Source of the DNA: Bacteroidota bacterium
GTDB taxonomy: Bacteria > Bacteroidota > Bacteroidia > Chitinophagales > Saprospiraceae
Reading direction: 5' to 3'
Assembly: GCA_020160935.1 (NCBI GenBank)
Contig: JAIUPL010000031.1
Coordinates: forward strand, 1-61,516
DNA: 61,516 nucleotides
The notes beneath the pieces were generated by a model that was not told where the DNA came from, searched no databases, and saw only the letters and a program-made list of their open reading frames with translations. Below are positions 17,341 through 25,464 of this stretch, piece by piece. Made by a program: the position numbers and the translations under genes. Position 1 is the first letter of the stretch. Each line of letters starts with the position of its first letter.

Positions 17341-19734
17341 ATGGTCGCAACCACCACTTCGACAGACCACAAAAAAACCAGCACTCCAAACCAGGAGGCC
17401 TATCGGAAGGAAGTACTCCACGATTTTTACATCTGTTGTATCAGCAGGGAGGCCAGCGTTGTGGCGCGCCGCGAAGTGTTGATGGGAAAAGCAAACTTTG
17501 GCATCATCGGCGACGGCAAGGAAGTGGCACAGGTGGCAATGGCCAAAGCCTGGAAAAAAGGCGATTTCCGCGCCGGATATTACCGCGATCAAACCCTGCT
17601 TTTTGCATTGGGGGAGATGACGCTATTTACTTTCTTCGGACAATTGTATGGCGATCCTTACAATGATCCCTTCTCCGGAGGGCGTCAAATGAATAGCCAC
17701 CCTGCTACAAAGTTTGTGGATGAAAGCGGTCATTTCGTTGATCTCAAAAACAGGTACAATATTACTTCAGATATCGCGCCGACCGCCGGGCAGGTGGCGC
17801 GTGGTATCGGTCTGGCCTTCGCTTCGAAGAAATTCAGGGAAAATCCGGCCATTTGCGGCGATTTGTCAGACAATGGGAAGGAAGTTGTTTTTATGACCAT
17901 TGGTGATGCTTCCACCTCGGAAGGGCCTTTTTGGGAAACCATGAATGCTGCAGGTGTTTTGCAAATCCCGCTGGCTGTAAGTGTATGGGATGACGGATAC
18001 GGTATCAGTGTACCCAAAAAATACCAGACCGTCAAGGAAAGTATTTCCCAGGCGATGGCCGGGCTGGAAATCGACCCGAAGAAAAAAACGAATGGCATCA
18101 AGATATACAACTGCAAGGCGTGGGACTATCCGGCCTTGTGCAACATGTACACAGAAGCCATTGCTGAAATGCGTCGCACGCACGTTCCCGCGCTGATGCA
18201 TATCGAGGAAGTAACCCAGCAACTCGGGCATTCTACTTCGGGCGACCACCGTCGTTACAAAAGCCCGGAAAGGCTTGCATTTGAAGAAGAATTCGACTGC
18301 AATCGCCGCATGGCCGACTGGATGATAAAAAGCGGTATTGCAAGCCAGGAGGAAATCGACCGGATCAAAGCCGACGCCAAAAAAGAAGTAATCGATGCCG
18401 CCCACAAGGCATACCATGCCTACCACGACCGCGTAGGAGCGCTTCGCAAACAACTGCTTTCTTTGTTGCAAAACTTGTGTAAAGTTTACCCGGGAATGGC
18501 AGATTTTTCGGCACTGGCCGATGAACTGGAACAAAAACGCGAGCCCCTGCGCTTTGAATTATTGCAAATAGCCCGCCGCGCTTTTACATTTCTTTCCGGT
18601 AAAGATCATGCGGATGTAGCAGCACTCCAGGCATTTATCAATAGTGAAACCACTGAGGGCGACCGGGTGTATTCAAGCCATCTGTTGAGCGAAACACCAC
18701 GCTCGCCCATGCACGTACCTGTCGTAAAGCCGCTTTATTCGGATAATTCTCCAATGAAAGATGGCTACGAGGTATTAAATGCCTGTTTCGATTACCATTT
18801 TACGCACCATCCAAATGTATTTGCTTTTGGAGAGGATGTAGGCAACATCGGTGATGTAAACCAGGGGCTTCGCGGCATGCAACAAAAGCATGGCGAAGAA
18901 CGTGTATTCGACACCGGAATACGGGAATGGACCATTATGGGCCAGGCTATCGGAATGGCCATGCGCGGTCTGCGCCCCATCGCAGAAATCCAGTACCTCG
19001 ACTATCTTTTGTACGGCCTGGCGCCCGTTTCCGACGATTTGTGCACCCTGCGCTGGCGTAGCAATGGCTTGCAAGCCGCTCCGGCTATCATTCGTTCCCG
19101 GGGCCATCGCCTGGTAGGTGTTTGGCACAGCGGTTCGCCCATGGGCATGATGCTGGGTTCACTTCGCGGTATGCACGTTTGTGTGCCGCGCAATATGGTG
19201 CAGGCATCCGGTATGTACAACACGCTGTTGCAGGGTGATGACCCAGCCATTGTGGTGGAGGTACTCAATGGATACCGTTTCAAGGAGCGTTTGCCCGACA
19301 ACATCGGCACCTTTACGGTGCCTTTGGGTGTGCCGGAAGTGCTTCGCAGCGGATCAGACCTGACGCTGGTGACCTATGGCGCCTGCGTGCGCATTGCCGA
19401 AGAAGCGGCTGCGTTGCTGGAAAAACAGGTTTCAATAGAAATCATTGATATTCAGACGCTTCTGCCGTTTGATGTGCCACAGACTTGTGTGAATAGTCTG
19501 AAAAAAACAAACCGCATCCTCGTGCTCGACGAAGATTTCGATGGAGGAGCATCGGCATACCTCTTGCAGCAAATACTGGAAAAGCAGGGAGGCTATCGTT
19601 ATCTCGATGCCAGCCCGGCTACCCTTACCGCCAAACCGCACCGACCTGCCTACGGACAAGACGGCGATTATCATTCCAAGCCACAAGTGGAAGATGTCGT
19701 TCAGAAAGTACTGGAGATCATGCAGGAAGGTTGA
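17341..19734 (+). CDS. Fused alpha/beta E1 component of a 2-oxoacid dehydrogenase complex
   Basis: A 797-residue thiamine-diphosphate enzyme joining E1-alpha and E1-beta of a branched-chain 2-oxoacid (or related) dehydrogenase in one chain. The alpha half carries the TPP-binding motif around residue 188 (IGDASTSEGPF ... DDGYGIS). A linker of about 80 residues follows (390-470). The beta half begins near 471 (DGYEVLNACFDYHF, FGEDVGNIGDVNQG) and ends in the transketolase C-terminal fold (LTLVTYGACVRIAEEA, LDEDFDGGASAYL). The substrate cannot be fixed from sequence; 2-oxoisovalerate-type decarboxylation is the usual annotation. The start was set at MVATTT, because the preceding 23 codons have no family counterpart. 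A saccharopine/alanine-dehydrogenase-like gene follows 65 bp on, possibly co-transcribed. Confidence 0.88.
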   Translation: MVATTTSTDHKKTSTPNQEAYRKEVLHDFYICCISREASVVARREVLMGKANFGIIGDGKEVAQVAMAKAWKKGDFRAGYYRDQTLLFALGEMTLFTFFGQLYGDPYNDPFSGGRQMNSHPATKFVDESGHFVDLKNRYNITSDIAPTAGQVARGIGLAFASKKFRENPAICGDLSDNGKEVVFMTIGDASTSEGPFWETMNAAGVLQIPLAVSVWDDGYGISVPKKYQTVKESISQAMAGLEIDPKKKTNGIKIYNCKAWDYPALCNMYTEAIAEMRRTHVPALMHIEEVTQQLGHSTSGDHRRYKSPERLAFEEEFDCNRRMADWMIKSGIASQEEIDRIKADAKKEVIDAAHKAYHAYHDRVGALRKQLLSLLQNLCKVYPGMADFSALADELEQKREPLRFELLQIARRAFTFLSGKDHADVAALQAFINSETTEGDRVYSSHLLSETPRSPMHVPVVKPLYSDNSPMKDGYEVLNACFDYHFTHHPNVFAFGEDVGNIGDVNQGLRGMQQKHGEERVFDTGIREWTIMGQAIGMAMRGLRPIAEIQYLDYLLYGLAPVSDDLCTLRWRSNGLQAAPAIIRSRGHRLVGVWHSGSPMGMMLGSLRGMHVCVPRNMVQASGMYNTLLQGDDPAIVVEVLNGYRFKERLPDNIGTFTVPLGVPEVLRSGSDLTLVTYGACVRIAEEAAALLEKQVSIEIIDIQTLLPFDVPQTCVNSLKKTNRILVLDEDFDGGASAYLLQQILEKQGGYRYLDASPATLTAKPHRPAYGQDGDYHSKPQVEDVVQKVLEIMQEG

Positions 19735-19799
19735 AGACAAGGCATGAATGCTCATGCCGTGCACGCAGATTAGCCTAACCAGATTGACCGTAATTATTC

Positions 19800-21011
19800 A
19801 TGTTGAAAGTTGGAATTATCCGTGAAGGAAAAGTGCCGCCCGATGCACGGGTGCCGCTAAGCCCCGAGCAATGCGCTGAAGTGCAAACCCGTTTGCCGAT
19901 ACACATCATCGTACAACCGTCGCCAATACGTTGTTTCAAAGACGAAGAATTTGCTGCCAGAGGTCTCACTATACAGGAAGACCTGAGCGAATGTGATGTT
20001 TTAATGGGAGTGAAAGAAGTGCCGATTGATCAATTGATACCGAACAAAACCTACCTGTTTTTTTCGCATACTATCAAAAAACAACCCTACAACCGACCCT
20101 TGCTGCAGGCAATGCTTGCCAAAGGAATTCGTATGATTGATTATGAGGTGCTGACCAATGAAAAGGGTGAACGCCTCGTAGCATTCGGTTTTTATGCCGG
20201 CGTGGTAGGAGCCCACAACGCCATATGGACCTGGGGAAAACGAACCGGCCAGTTCAGCCTGCCCCGTCTCTGCGAAAGCCACGACTACGCCGAAGTGTTG
20301 GAGGTGTACCATAAAACGTCCTTACCTAATTTTCGGATTGTGCTCACCGGTTCGGGACGAGTAGCATCCGGCGCAGCCAAAAACCTGCAGGATATGGGCA
20401 TTGAACAGGTAAGCCCCGAGGCATTTTTGAATCAAACATTTGATGGCCCGGTTTTTACCCAGATTCACGCCGAGCATTATGCCAGGCCGATCGACCCTTC
20501 TGGCATTTTTGACAAAAAAGAATATTACAGCCACGGCGAACGCTACCAGAGTGCTTTCCTGCCTTTTGCACAAAAGGCCGATATCTTTATCAACGGTATT
20601 TTCTATGACAAAAAAGCGCCCGCTTTTTTCAACGTAGAAGATATGCAGCGACCCGATTTTCGCATTCAGGTGATTGGCGACATCACCTGCGACATTATGC
20701 CGGGCGCTTCCGTTCCATGCACCATCCGTCCGACGCATATCGACGAACCGGTATTTGGTTTCGACCCACAAACAGGCCAGGAAACAGCACCCTATCAAAA
20801 GGGCGCGATCGATGTAATGGCCATCGATAACCTTCCTTCAGAATTGCCACGTGATGCTTCTGTGTTTTTTGGAAACCAACTGGTAGAACACATACTTCCA
20901 GAACTGGCAAAAGGCCTCCACAACGATGTGCTGCAACGTGCTACCATCACGGAAAAAAGCGCGCTTACACCTGCGTTTGAATATTTGCAGGATTATGTGA
21001 CCGGATCGTAA
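19800..21011 (+). CDS. Saccharopine dehydrogenase/alanine dehydrogenase-like oxidoreductase
   Basis: A 403-residue enzyme of the AlaDH/PNT N-terminal superfamily, closest in pattern to NAD-dependent saccharopine dehydrogenase (lysine-forming, LYS1-like) or the N-terminal part of lysine-ketoglutarate reductase. The N-terminus MLKVGIIREGKVPPDARVPL is the AlaDH/PNT signature, and FRIVLTGSGRVASGAAKNL (around residue 180) is the Rossmann dinucleotide site. The C-terminal part carries VIGDITCDIMPGASVPCT and DEPVFGFDP. It follows the fused E1 gene, so it may belong to amino-acid catabolism, but the exact substrate is inferred only. Confidence 0.8.
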   Translation: MLKVGIIREGKVPPDARVPLSPEQCAEVQTRLPIHIIVQPSPIRCFKDEEFAARGLTIQEDLSECDVLMGVKEVPIDQLIPNKTYLFFSHTIKKQPYNRPLLQAMLAKGIRMIDYEVLTNEKGERLVAFGFYAGVVGAHNAIWTWGKRTGQFSLPRLCESHDYAEVLEVYHKTSLPNFRIVLTGSGRVASGAAKNLQDMGIEQVSPEAFLNQTFDGPVFTQIHAEHYARPIDPSGIFDKKEYYSHGERYQSAFLPFAQKADIFINGIFYDKKAPAFFNVEDMQRPDFRIQVIGDITCDIMPGASVPCTIRPTHIDEPVFGFDPQTGQETAPYQKGAIDVMAIDNLPSELPRDASVFFGNQLVEHILPELAKGLHNDVLQRATITEKSALTPAFEYLQDYVTGS

Positions 21012-21029
21012 AGTATTCGTTTACAGTAG

Positions 21030-21118
21030 ATCAAGGGGATATTGATATTATTCCCGTATAATTGGACAATGAATTGGATGCGAGGCATCCAATTCATTGT
21101 TTGTAATCTGCTGTAACC
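21030..21118 (+). terminator. Nested hairpin after the saccharopine-dehydrogenase-like gene (IR4)
   Basis: A perfect 16-bp stem (ACAATGAATTGGATGC at 21066-21081 with its complement at 21085-21100) closes on a 3-nt GAG loop. An outer, imperfect pair (TTACAGTAGAT / ATCTGCTGTAA) brackets it. The run after the stem is TTTGTAAT rather than a clean T-tract, so termination is likely but not certain. It occupies most of the gap before the next co-directional gene. Confidence 0.6.
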
Positions 21119-21130
21119 ATACTTTCTTCC

Positions 21131-21865
21131 ATGCGCTTGTTCTTATTCCTGATTCCGGTTTTTACCCTGCAAACACTTTACGCCCAGCAAAAAACAGTCA
21201 AAACCCTTGATAAATCTTCTTTCCTTCGGGAAATTCTGGGCGCCAGATATTCTAAAGCAGATAAATTCTGGACGCTCCCCAATACACAGGCCACCCTCGA
21301 CACATTTGGCGTGGATGCCAACGGGGGCCTTTTTGCCGGCGTCGATACCATTGCATTTCGGGAAGTAGATGGCCACAAGGAAGCCTGGGTGTTGTTCACC
21401 GTGGAAGGTTATATTTTCAATTTTGCACGACTGGAAAAAACGCCCCAGGGCTGGAGCGTTCGCCACATCTACTACCGCCTGCATGAAGGGGCGCCAGGGG
21501 AATATGCTCCCCTGGAATATTCCATGATCTCTATAGGGAAAAAGACCTTTTTATCCATCAAGGAAGACTGGTATGGTATGGGCATTATCACCACCAAATG
21601 GGTGCTGTACGAGCCTTTCAGTGCACATCAGGCGGCTGAAATTGATATTGCAAAAACAGGGGAAAAGGAACAGAATCCCGATCAGTTTCGCGAAATTTCC
21701 TTCATGCAGGTACGCTATGAACCGGTGGTAGAACCGTTACCCGATATTATGCTCACACAAATCGTAGAACAAAAGAAAAAAGGCAGTGAGCCCAAGTTGT
21801 CAACCCGTACCCTGCGTTACCGCTGGGATATTCGAAAGGCAATTTTTTATAAGATGGGGAAATGA
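21131..21865 (+). CDS. Exported protein of unknown function
   Basis: I do not recognise this 244-residue protein. A signal peptide (MRLFLFLIPVFTLQTLYAQ) directs it to the periplasm or beyond. The mature part has alternating hydrophobic strands, for instance EAWVLFTVEGYIFNFARL and TRTLRYRWDIRKAIFYKM, suggesting a beta-rich fold. There is no T9SS sorting domain and no lipobox. A hairpin separates it from the gene upstream, and about 100 AT-rich bases lie between it and the OmpA-like gene. Confidence 0.7.
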   Translation: MRLFLFLIPVFTLQTLYAQQKTVKTLDKSSFLREILGARYSKADKFWTLPNTQATLDTFGVDANGGLFAGVDTIAFREVDGHKEAWVLFTVEGYIFNFARLEKTPQGWSVRHIYYRLHEGAPGEYAPLEYSMISIGKKTFLSIKEDWYGMGIITTKWVLYEPFSAHQAAEIDIAKTGEKEQNPDQFREISFMQVRYEPVVEPLPDIMLTQIVEQKKKGSEPKLSTRTLRYRWDIRKAIFYKMGK

Positions 21866-21966
21866 AAGTTTTTTGTAAAGTTTTTTACAAAATCTCTCTA
21901 TTTATATTTTTCGTTGTAGATATTTGCCAAAACAATACATTGTCAAAACGATAAATCAACTTACAC

Positions 21967-22767
21967 ATGAAAATTCCACTCTGGTTAATCCTCCTTTTAA
22001 TGGTCGGATATACCATCTGGTGCGCCAATTTCTGGCACAACTACCAGGTCCGGCATTGTTGTGGAGATGAATCGACGCTTGGTGTGCAAACATCCGGGGC
22101 GCCCTTGTTCAAATGGAACATGGAAAAGCCAGTCGAAGATGCCAATTTCGCTGCCTGGAAAAAAGATCTGCTTAAAAAAGGCGGACAGGGCGACACGCTG
22201 GTTATTACCGGCCATTATCGCAGCGGTGAAAAAGACGGCGAAAAACTGGCGCTTGCCCGTGCTGCCGCTATTCGCGACATGCTGGCGCCCGAAATTCCTG
22301 CCAGCCGTGTTCGGCTCGTAGCATCCATGGTAAATGATGGTCTGGTCGAAAACGGCGATCCAAAAGAATCTGCTTCTTTCGCCTGGTCGAAAATGGTGCT
22401 GAAAAAAGAAGACAGCGCTATTATCGAATCCGACAAGGATGTGATTTTGCTGTTCCCGTTCAATTCAACGGAGAAGGAGCACGATCCGAAAGTAGACGCC
22501 TATTTGAAAGAATTGTGTGAAAAACACAAAAGCGACAATGCATCCTTTGTTGTTACGGGACACACCGACGATGTGGGTGAAGCCGCCAGCAATCAGGCAT
22601 TTGGGTTGAAACGCGCCAAATCGGTTGCAAAAATCCTGACGGACAACGGCATCTCCAACAGCCGTATTCAAACCGGCTCCAAAGGCGAATCTGAACCTGT
22701 AGCCGATAATGGCACGGAAGATGGTCGCCACCAGAATCGCCGGGTCGTTATCACCGTTAACCGTTAA
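21967..22767 (+). CDS. OmpA-domain envelope protein with a second, degenerate OmpA-like domain
   Basis: A 266-residue protein with an N-terminal hydrophobic anchor (residues 4-20) and an OmpA-type peptidoglycan-binding domain at the C-terminus (residues about 160-266: VILLFPFNS, VVTGHTDDVGEAASNQAFGLKRA, NRRVVITV). The preceding region, residues 50-140, repeats the same logic in weaker form (LVITGHYRSGEKDGEKLALA, AAIRDMLAPEIPASRVRL), so it looks like a duplicated OmpA fold. There is no beta-barrel domain. It probably tethers the inner membrane to peptidoglycan. It starts 21 bp before the helix-hairpin-helix gene downstream, so the two very likely form an operon. Confidence 0.85.
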   Translation: MKIPLWLILLLMVGYTIWCANFWHNYQVRHCCGDESTLGVQTSGAPLFKWNMEKPVEDANFAAWKKDLLKKGGQGDTLVITGHYRSGEKDGEKLALARAAAIRDMLAPEIPASRVRLVASMVNDGLVENGDPKESASFAWSKMVLKKEDSAIIESDKDVILLFPFNSTEKEHDPKVDAYLKELCEKHKSDNASFVVTGHTDDVGEAASNQAFGLKRAKSVAKILTDNGISNSRIQTGSKGESEPVADNGTEDGRHQNRRVVITVNR

Positions 22768-22788
22768 ACTTTCAAAACGAACAATACC

Positions 22789-23448
22789 ATGCTTACCTAT
22801 ATTTTTCTGCAATGTTCTTTTATGGACCATCTCCCGATGGCCCTTGCCCTTTGCCTCCTGCCCTTCCTGTTGGGCTGGCTGGCCGGCTATCTTTTCCACA
22901 ACGTCGGCGGAATGAAAGGTCAGATCAACAGCCTTACCACCTCCAATGGTGAACTGAATACAAAAGTGAGCAGCCTGACCGGTGAAACGACCGACCTGCG
23001 TGTTCAACTTTCGCAAAGGGATGCAGAACTGGAGCGCTTGAATGAAGTACTACGCAAATCGAAGAGCGACCTTATGCTGTGCGAAAGCGAACGCATGGCA
23101 CTGCGCGAACAACTTAACAATGCCGGCAGTGGCGGCTCAGCCAAGGTGGCCAAGGCTGCCGCTGCTGCAACCATCCTGTTCGCAGGCTCAAAATATAAAA
23201 TGGACGACCTGAAAATCGTGGAAGGGATCGGCCCGAAAATAGCCGACCTCCTCAATAAAGAAGGTATTAATACCTGGAAACAACTCTCCGAAACGGCTGC
23301 TGAAACCATCAGTGGTATTCTGCACGCGGCCGGCCCCAACTTCCAGATTCACGACCCGGGCACCTGGCCACACCAGGCCCGACTCGCCGACGAAGGCAAG
23401 TGGGATGAATTGAAAAAGTTGCAGGATGAGTTGAAAGGAGGGAAGTGA
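22789..23448 (+). CDS. Membrane-anchored coiled-coil protein with helix-hairpin-helix domain
   Basis: A 219-residue protein with one N-terminal transmembrane helix (MALALCLLPFLLGWLAGYLF, residues 17-36), a heptad-like coiled coil (residues 45-110), an Ala-rich linker and a C-terminal helix-hairpin-helix domain of the kind annotated as flap-endonuclease-like (COG3743: LKIVEGIGPKIADLLNKEGI, RIHDPG-like IHDPGTWPHQA, GKWDELKKLQDEL). The HhH domain suggests DNA or protein binding; nuclease activity is not shown. Translation could start at MLTYIF or at MDHLPM 11 codons on. It pairs with the upstream OmpA-like gene. Its stop codon TGA begins an inverted repeat. Confidence 0.8.
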   Translation: MLTYIFLQCSFMDHLPMALALCLLPFLLGWLAGYLFHNVGGMKGQINSLTTSNGELNTKVSSLTGETTDLRVQLSQRDAELERLNEVLRKSKSDLMLCESERMALREQLNNAGSGGSAKVAKAAAAATILFAGSKYKMDDLKIVEGIGPKIADLLNKEGINTWKQLSETAAETISGILHAAGPNFQIHDPGTWPHQARLADEGKWDELKKLQDELKGGK

Positions 23449-23590
23449 GTTATGAGTTATGAGTTAGTAAGTTATGAGTTATGAGTTATACACACATTGC
23501 TTATGGCTACATTATAAGGAAAGCCAAAAACAACGTGAGTATAACTCATAACTCATAACTTACTAACTCATAACTCAATACTCATAACTT
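23446..23590. repeat. Inverted repeat with GAGTTAT-word arms (IR5)
   Basis: Arms made of repeated GAGTTAT/GAGTTAGTAAGTTAT words pair around the inner core ACACATTGCTTATGGCT on the left and AAAAACAACGTGAGTATA on the right, with about 45 nt of almost continuous pairing. It contains the stop codons of both convergent neighbours: TGA at 23446-23448 (HhH gene) and TGA, read on the minus strand, at 23584-23582 (membrane gene). Same family as the elements at 25344-25464 and 40046-40191. Confidence 0.92.
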
Positions 23591-24853
23591 CCCCCATATC
23601 CAAAGAATCTTTTTCCAGTTCCATTGCCACTCCTTGCCGTCCCAGGGTCCAGGGAGTTGACAATACAGGAACGACATTTTTACACCATAATACATCAGGA
23701 ACAGGGCAATGGAGAGCACTGCTATTTTAACCCAGCGACGTGCACTCAGTACATTTTCATAGAAGCCTGCCATCGGAAAAGCGAGCAGGGCATAAAACTC
23801 CACATAACAGCGGTGCCCGAATGCCCCTCCGAACCACCACGCCCACCAACTGGCAAAGGTGTAGGTGGCCAGTCCGAACAATACGGTGTTGGCGAGCGCC
23901 TGATGTTTTTTTTGCTTCCATCCCATTCCAATACCGATCAGCGAGAACAGAACGATTGGTGAGTAAAGCAGCAGGCCGTTTTGAACATCAAACAGCACCT
24001 CCGGGATTTTAGGATTGTTCCAGTACCTGAAACCTTCCTCCTCATATGAATATCGAAACCAGGAGCCGGTCATTTCATGCCAATACATCATTTGAGGGAT
24101 AAACAGAAAAAATCCTGTTAAGGCTGCTGCAAGCAGTTTGCTTCGCATACTCCAGAAATATCGGATGCGATCCTGTAGTGATTCCAGCGAATACACATCA
24201 TAAAGCAGCACAAACAGTGTCAGCATGACATTGGTTGGCCTGATAAGCGTTGCCCAACCCAGTGCGCCGCCGAGCATTAGTACGTTTTTCCAGTTGGGTT
24301 TTTCAAGAAATCGAGGTGTTAGCCATGCCGTAAATGCAAACAGGAAAAACGAAAATGAATGCGACACAGACATTTCCCGTGTGACATAGTGAAACAGGTT
24401 GGTGCCCAACAGTATGGAAAAAACAGTGAGTGCCACAACGCGCTCTGAATACCTGCGCAACAATGCTTTTCGCAGAAAAAACAAACCCAAAAAACCGAAA
24501 AAGAAACCGCACCACGATATTGCCCGGAGGTAATTTCTGTTGAAATAGTCGTTGGGGTCTTCACCTGCCCACTTCGTCCATGCATAGGCAGATGCAAAAA
24601 AAGGGAGAAAAAAATAGGACACGCCGCAAGTGTACTTGATGACTACTTCGCCCCGCTCGTTTTTGCGGGTATCCATGGTGCCTACCGGAATTTTATGGAA
24701 ATCTTTGATGATAAACGCCCCCGGTAAATACATATAATAACCTTCCGCATCCGACCAGATTACGCTGCGCAAATTGGGCCTTACCCTGTTGTTCATAACA
24801 GGTAACAATAACAAAAAGGCTATCCAGACGTAGTGTTTTTTTACAATAGACAC
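23582..24853 (-). CDS. GT-C-like multi-pass membrane protein
   Basis: A 423-residue integral inner-membrane protein with about ten hydrophobic helices and a short extracytoplasmic loop after the first helix containing WSDAEGYYMYLPG. This aspartate-bearing early loop and the overall layout resemble GT-C glycosyltransferases (ArnT/PMT-like), which use lipid-linked sugars, but no specific family can be fixed. Residues RPTNVMLTLFVLLYD and RYSYEEEGFRYWNNPKIPE sit near the middle. It is a single gene; its last codon and stop (Leu-TGA) lie in an arm of an inverted repeat, and another inverted repeat occupies its upstream region. Confidence 0.75.
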   Translation of the reverse strand: MSIVKKHYVWIAFLLLLPVMNNRVRPNLRSVIWSDAEGYYMYLPGAFIIKDFHKIPVGTMDTRKNERGEVVIKYTCGVSYFFLPFFASAYAWTKWAGEDPNDYFNRNYLRAISWCGFFFGFLGLFFLRKALLRRYSERVVALTVFSILLGTNLFHYVTREMSVSHSFSFFLFAFTAWLTPRFLEKPNWKNVLMLGGALGWATLIRPTNVMLTLFVLLYDVYSLESLQDRIRYFWSMRSKLLAAALTGFFLFIPQMMYWHEMTGSWFRYSYEEEGFRYWNNPKIPEVLFDVQNGLLLYSPIVLFSLIGIGMGWKQKKHQALANTVLFGLATYTFASWWAWWFGGAFGHRCYVEFYALLAFPMAGFYENVLSARRWVKIAVLSIALFLMYYGVKMSFLYCQLPGPWDGKEWQWNWKKILWIWGKL

Positions 24854-24895
24854 TTTTTTGTGATTTTTCCGCCAAGATACCGTGTTTGGGGTGTT

Positions 24896-25040
24896 CGTTA
24901 TCTGTTATTGGTAATCGGTTATCAGGGATGGATAAGGGATTATTTTCAACATTCTCATGCTCCTTCGTTTATATGGCCTTGTGATTGTGAAAATAATCCC
25001 TTATCCATCCCTGATAACTGATAACTAATAACGGATAACC
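24896..25040. repeat. Inverted repeat with GTTATC-word arms in a divergent promoter gap (IR6)
   Basis: Two 53-nt arms (24896-24948 and 24988-25040) pair with five mismatches, all in the outer half; the inner 31 nt are perfect (GTTATCAGGGATGGATAAGG onward). The outer half is a string of GTTATC/GTTATT/GGTAATC words. Loop 39 nt. Unlike most others in the window it lies between two divergent genes, directly abutting a -7 promoter element. Confidence 0.92.
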
Positions 25041-25042
25041 TT

Positions 25043-25050
25043 TACCTTTG
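25043..25050 (+). promoter_or_regulatory. -7 promoter element directly before the DUF721 gene
   Basis: TACCTTTG matches TAnnTTTG and ends four bases before the ATG at 25055. It starts two bases after the right arm of the inverted repeat, so the arm would occupy the -33 region. A transcript from here would be leaderless. Confidence 0.5.
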
Positions 25051-25054
25051 GGTA

Positions 25055-25345
25055 ATGAAGAAGAGCAATGAACTCCACCTGCAGGATGCCATGAAAGAGA
25101 TGATCCAGGAATATCGCCTGGGCCCTCAACTCAATGAAACACGGGTCAGGAATCTGTGGCATGAACTTATGGGAAAAACCATTTCTACCTATACGACCAG
25201 TATTCAGGTGCGCAAAAACGTGCTCTATCTTACCATTGTTTCGGCTTCCCTCAAACACGAACTTTCTTTTGCCAAAGAAAAAATCCTCAACCTGCTCAAT
25301 GAAGAACTGGGTGAGGATTTTATTAAAGAAGTGGTTATAAGGTAG
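25055..25345 (+). CDS. DUF721 (DciA-like) protein
   Basis: A 96-residue cytoplasmic protein of the DUF721 family (LGPQLNETRVRNLWHELMGK, IQVRKNVLYLTIVSASLKHE). In other bacteria DciA, a DUF721-containing protein, loads the replicative helicase DnaB; the short Bacteroidota proteins are inferred to be related, but this role is not shown for them. Family alignment requires the N-terminus MKKSNELHLQDAM, supporting the start chosen. It sits between two inverted repeats: one directly upstream, and another whose arm begins at its stop codon (TAG, 25343-25345). Confidence 0.8.
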   Translation: MKKSNELHLQDAMKEMIQEYRLGPQLNETRVRNLWHELMGKTISTYTTSIQVRKNVLYLTIVSASLKHELSFAKEKILNLLNEELGEDFIKEVVIR

Positions 25346-25464
25346 TTATGAGTTATAAGTTATGAGTTATGAGTTATACTCACATTGCTATTGGCTTTTC
25401 CTATAGTGTAACTAAAAGCAACGTGAGTATAACTCATAACTCATAACTTATAACTTATAACTCA
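25344..25464. repeat. Inverted repeat with GAGTTAT-word arms (IR7)
   Basis: Left arm AGTTATGAGTTATAAGTTAT and onward pairs with the right arm through almost 40 nt (two mismatches), ending in the core ACTCACATTGCTATTGGCTTT on the left and AAAAGCAACGTGAGT on the right. It is the same family as the element 1.9 kb upstream. The left arm begins within the DUF721 stop codon, and the right arm supplies the TGA of the lysyl-oxidase-domain gene (25464-25462). Confidence 0.92.

Noticed and set aside
19741-19758. Hairpin GGCATGA-ATGC-TCATGCC as terminator after the E1 gene
   Set aside because: Stem of 7 bp without a following T-run; too weak to call.
23446-25464. CRISPR array, because of repeated GAGTTAT words
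   Set aside because: The words are contiguous or nearly so, there are no unique spacers of constant length, and no cas genes are present.
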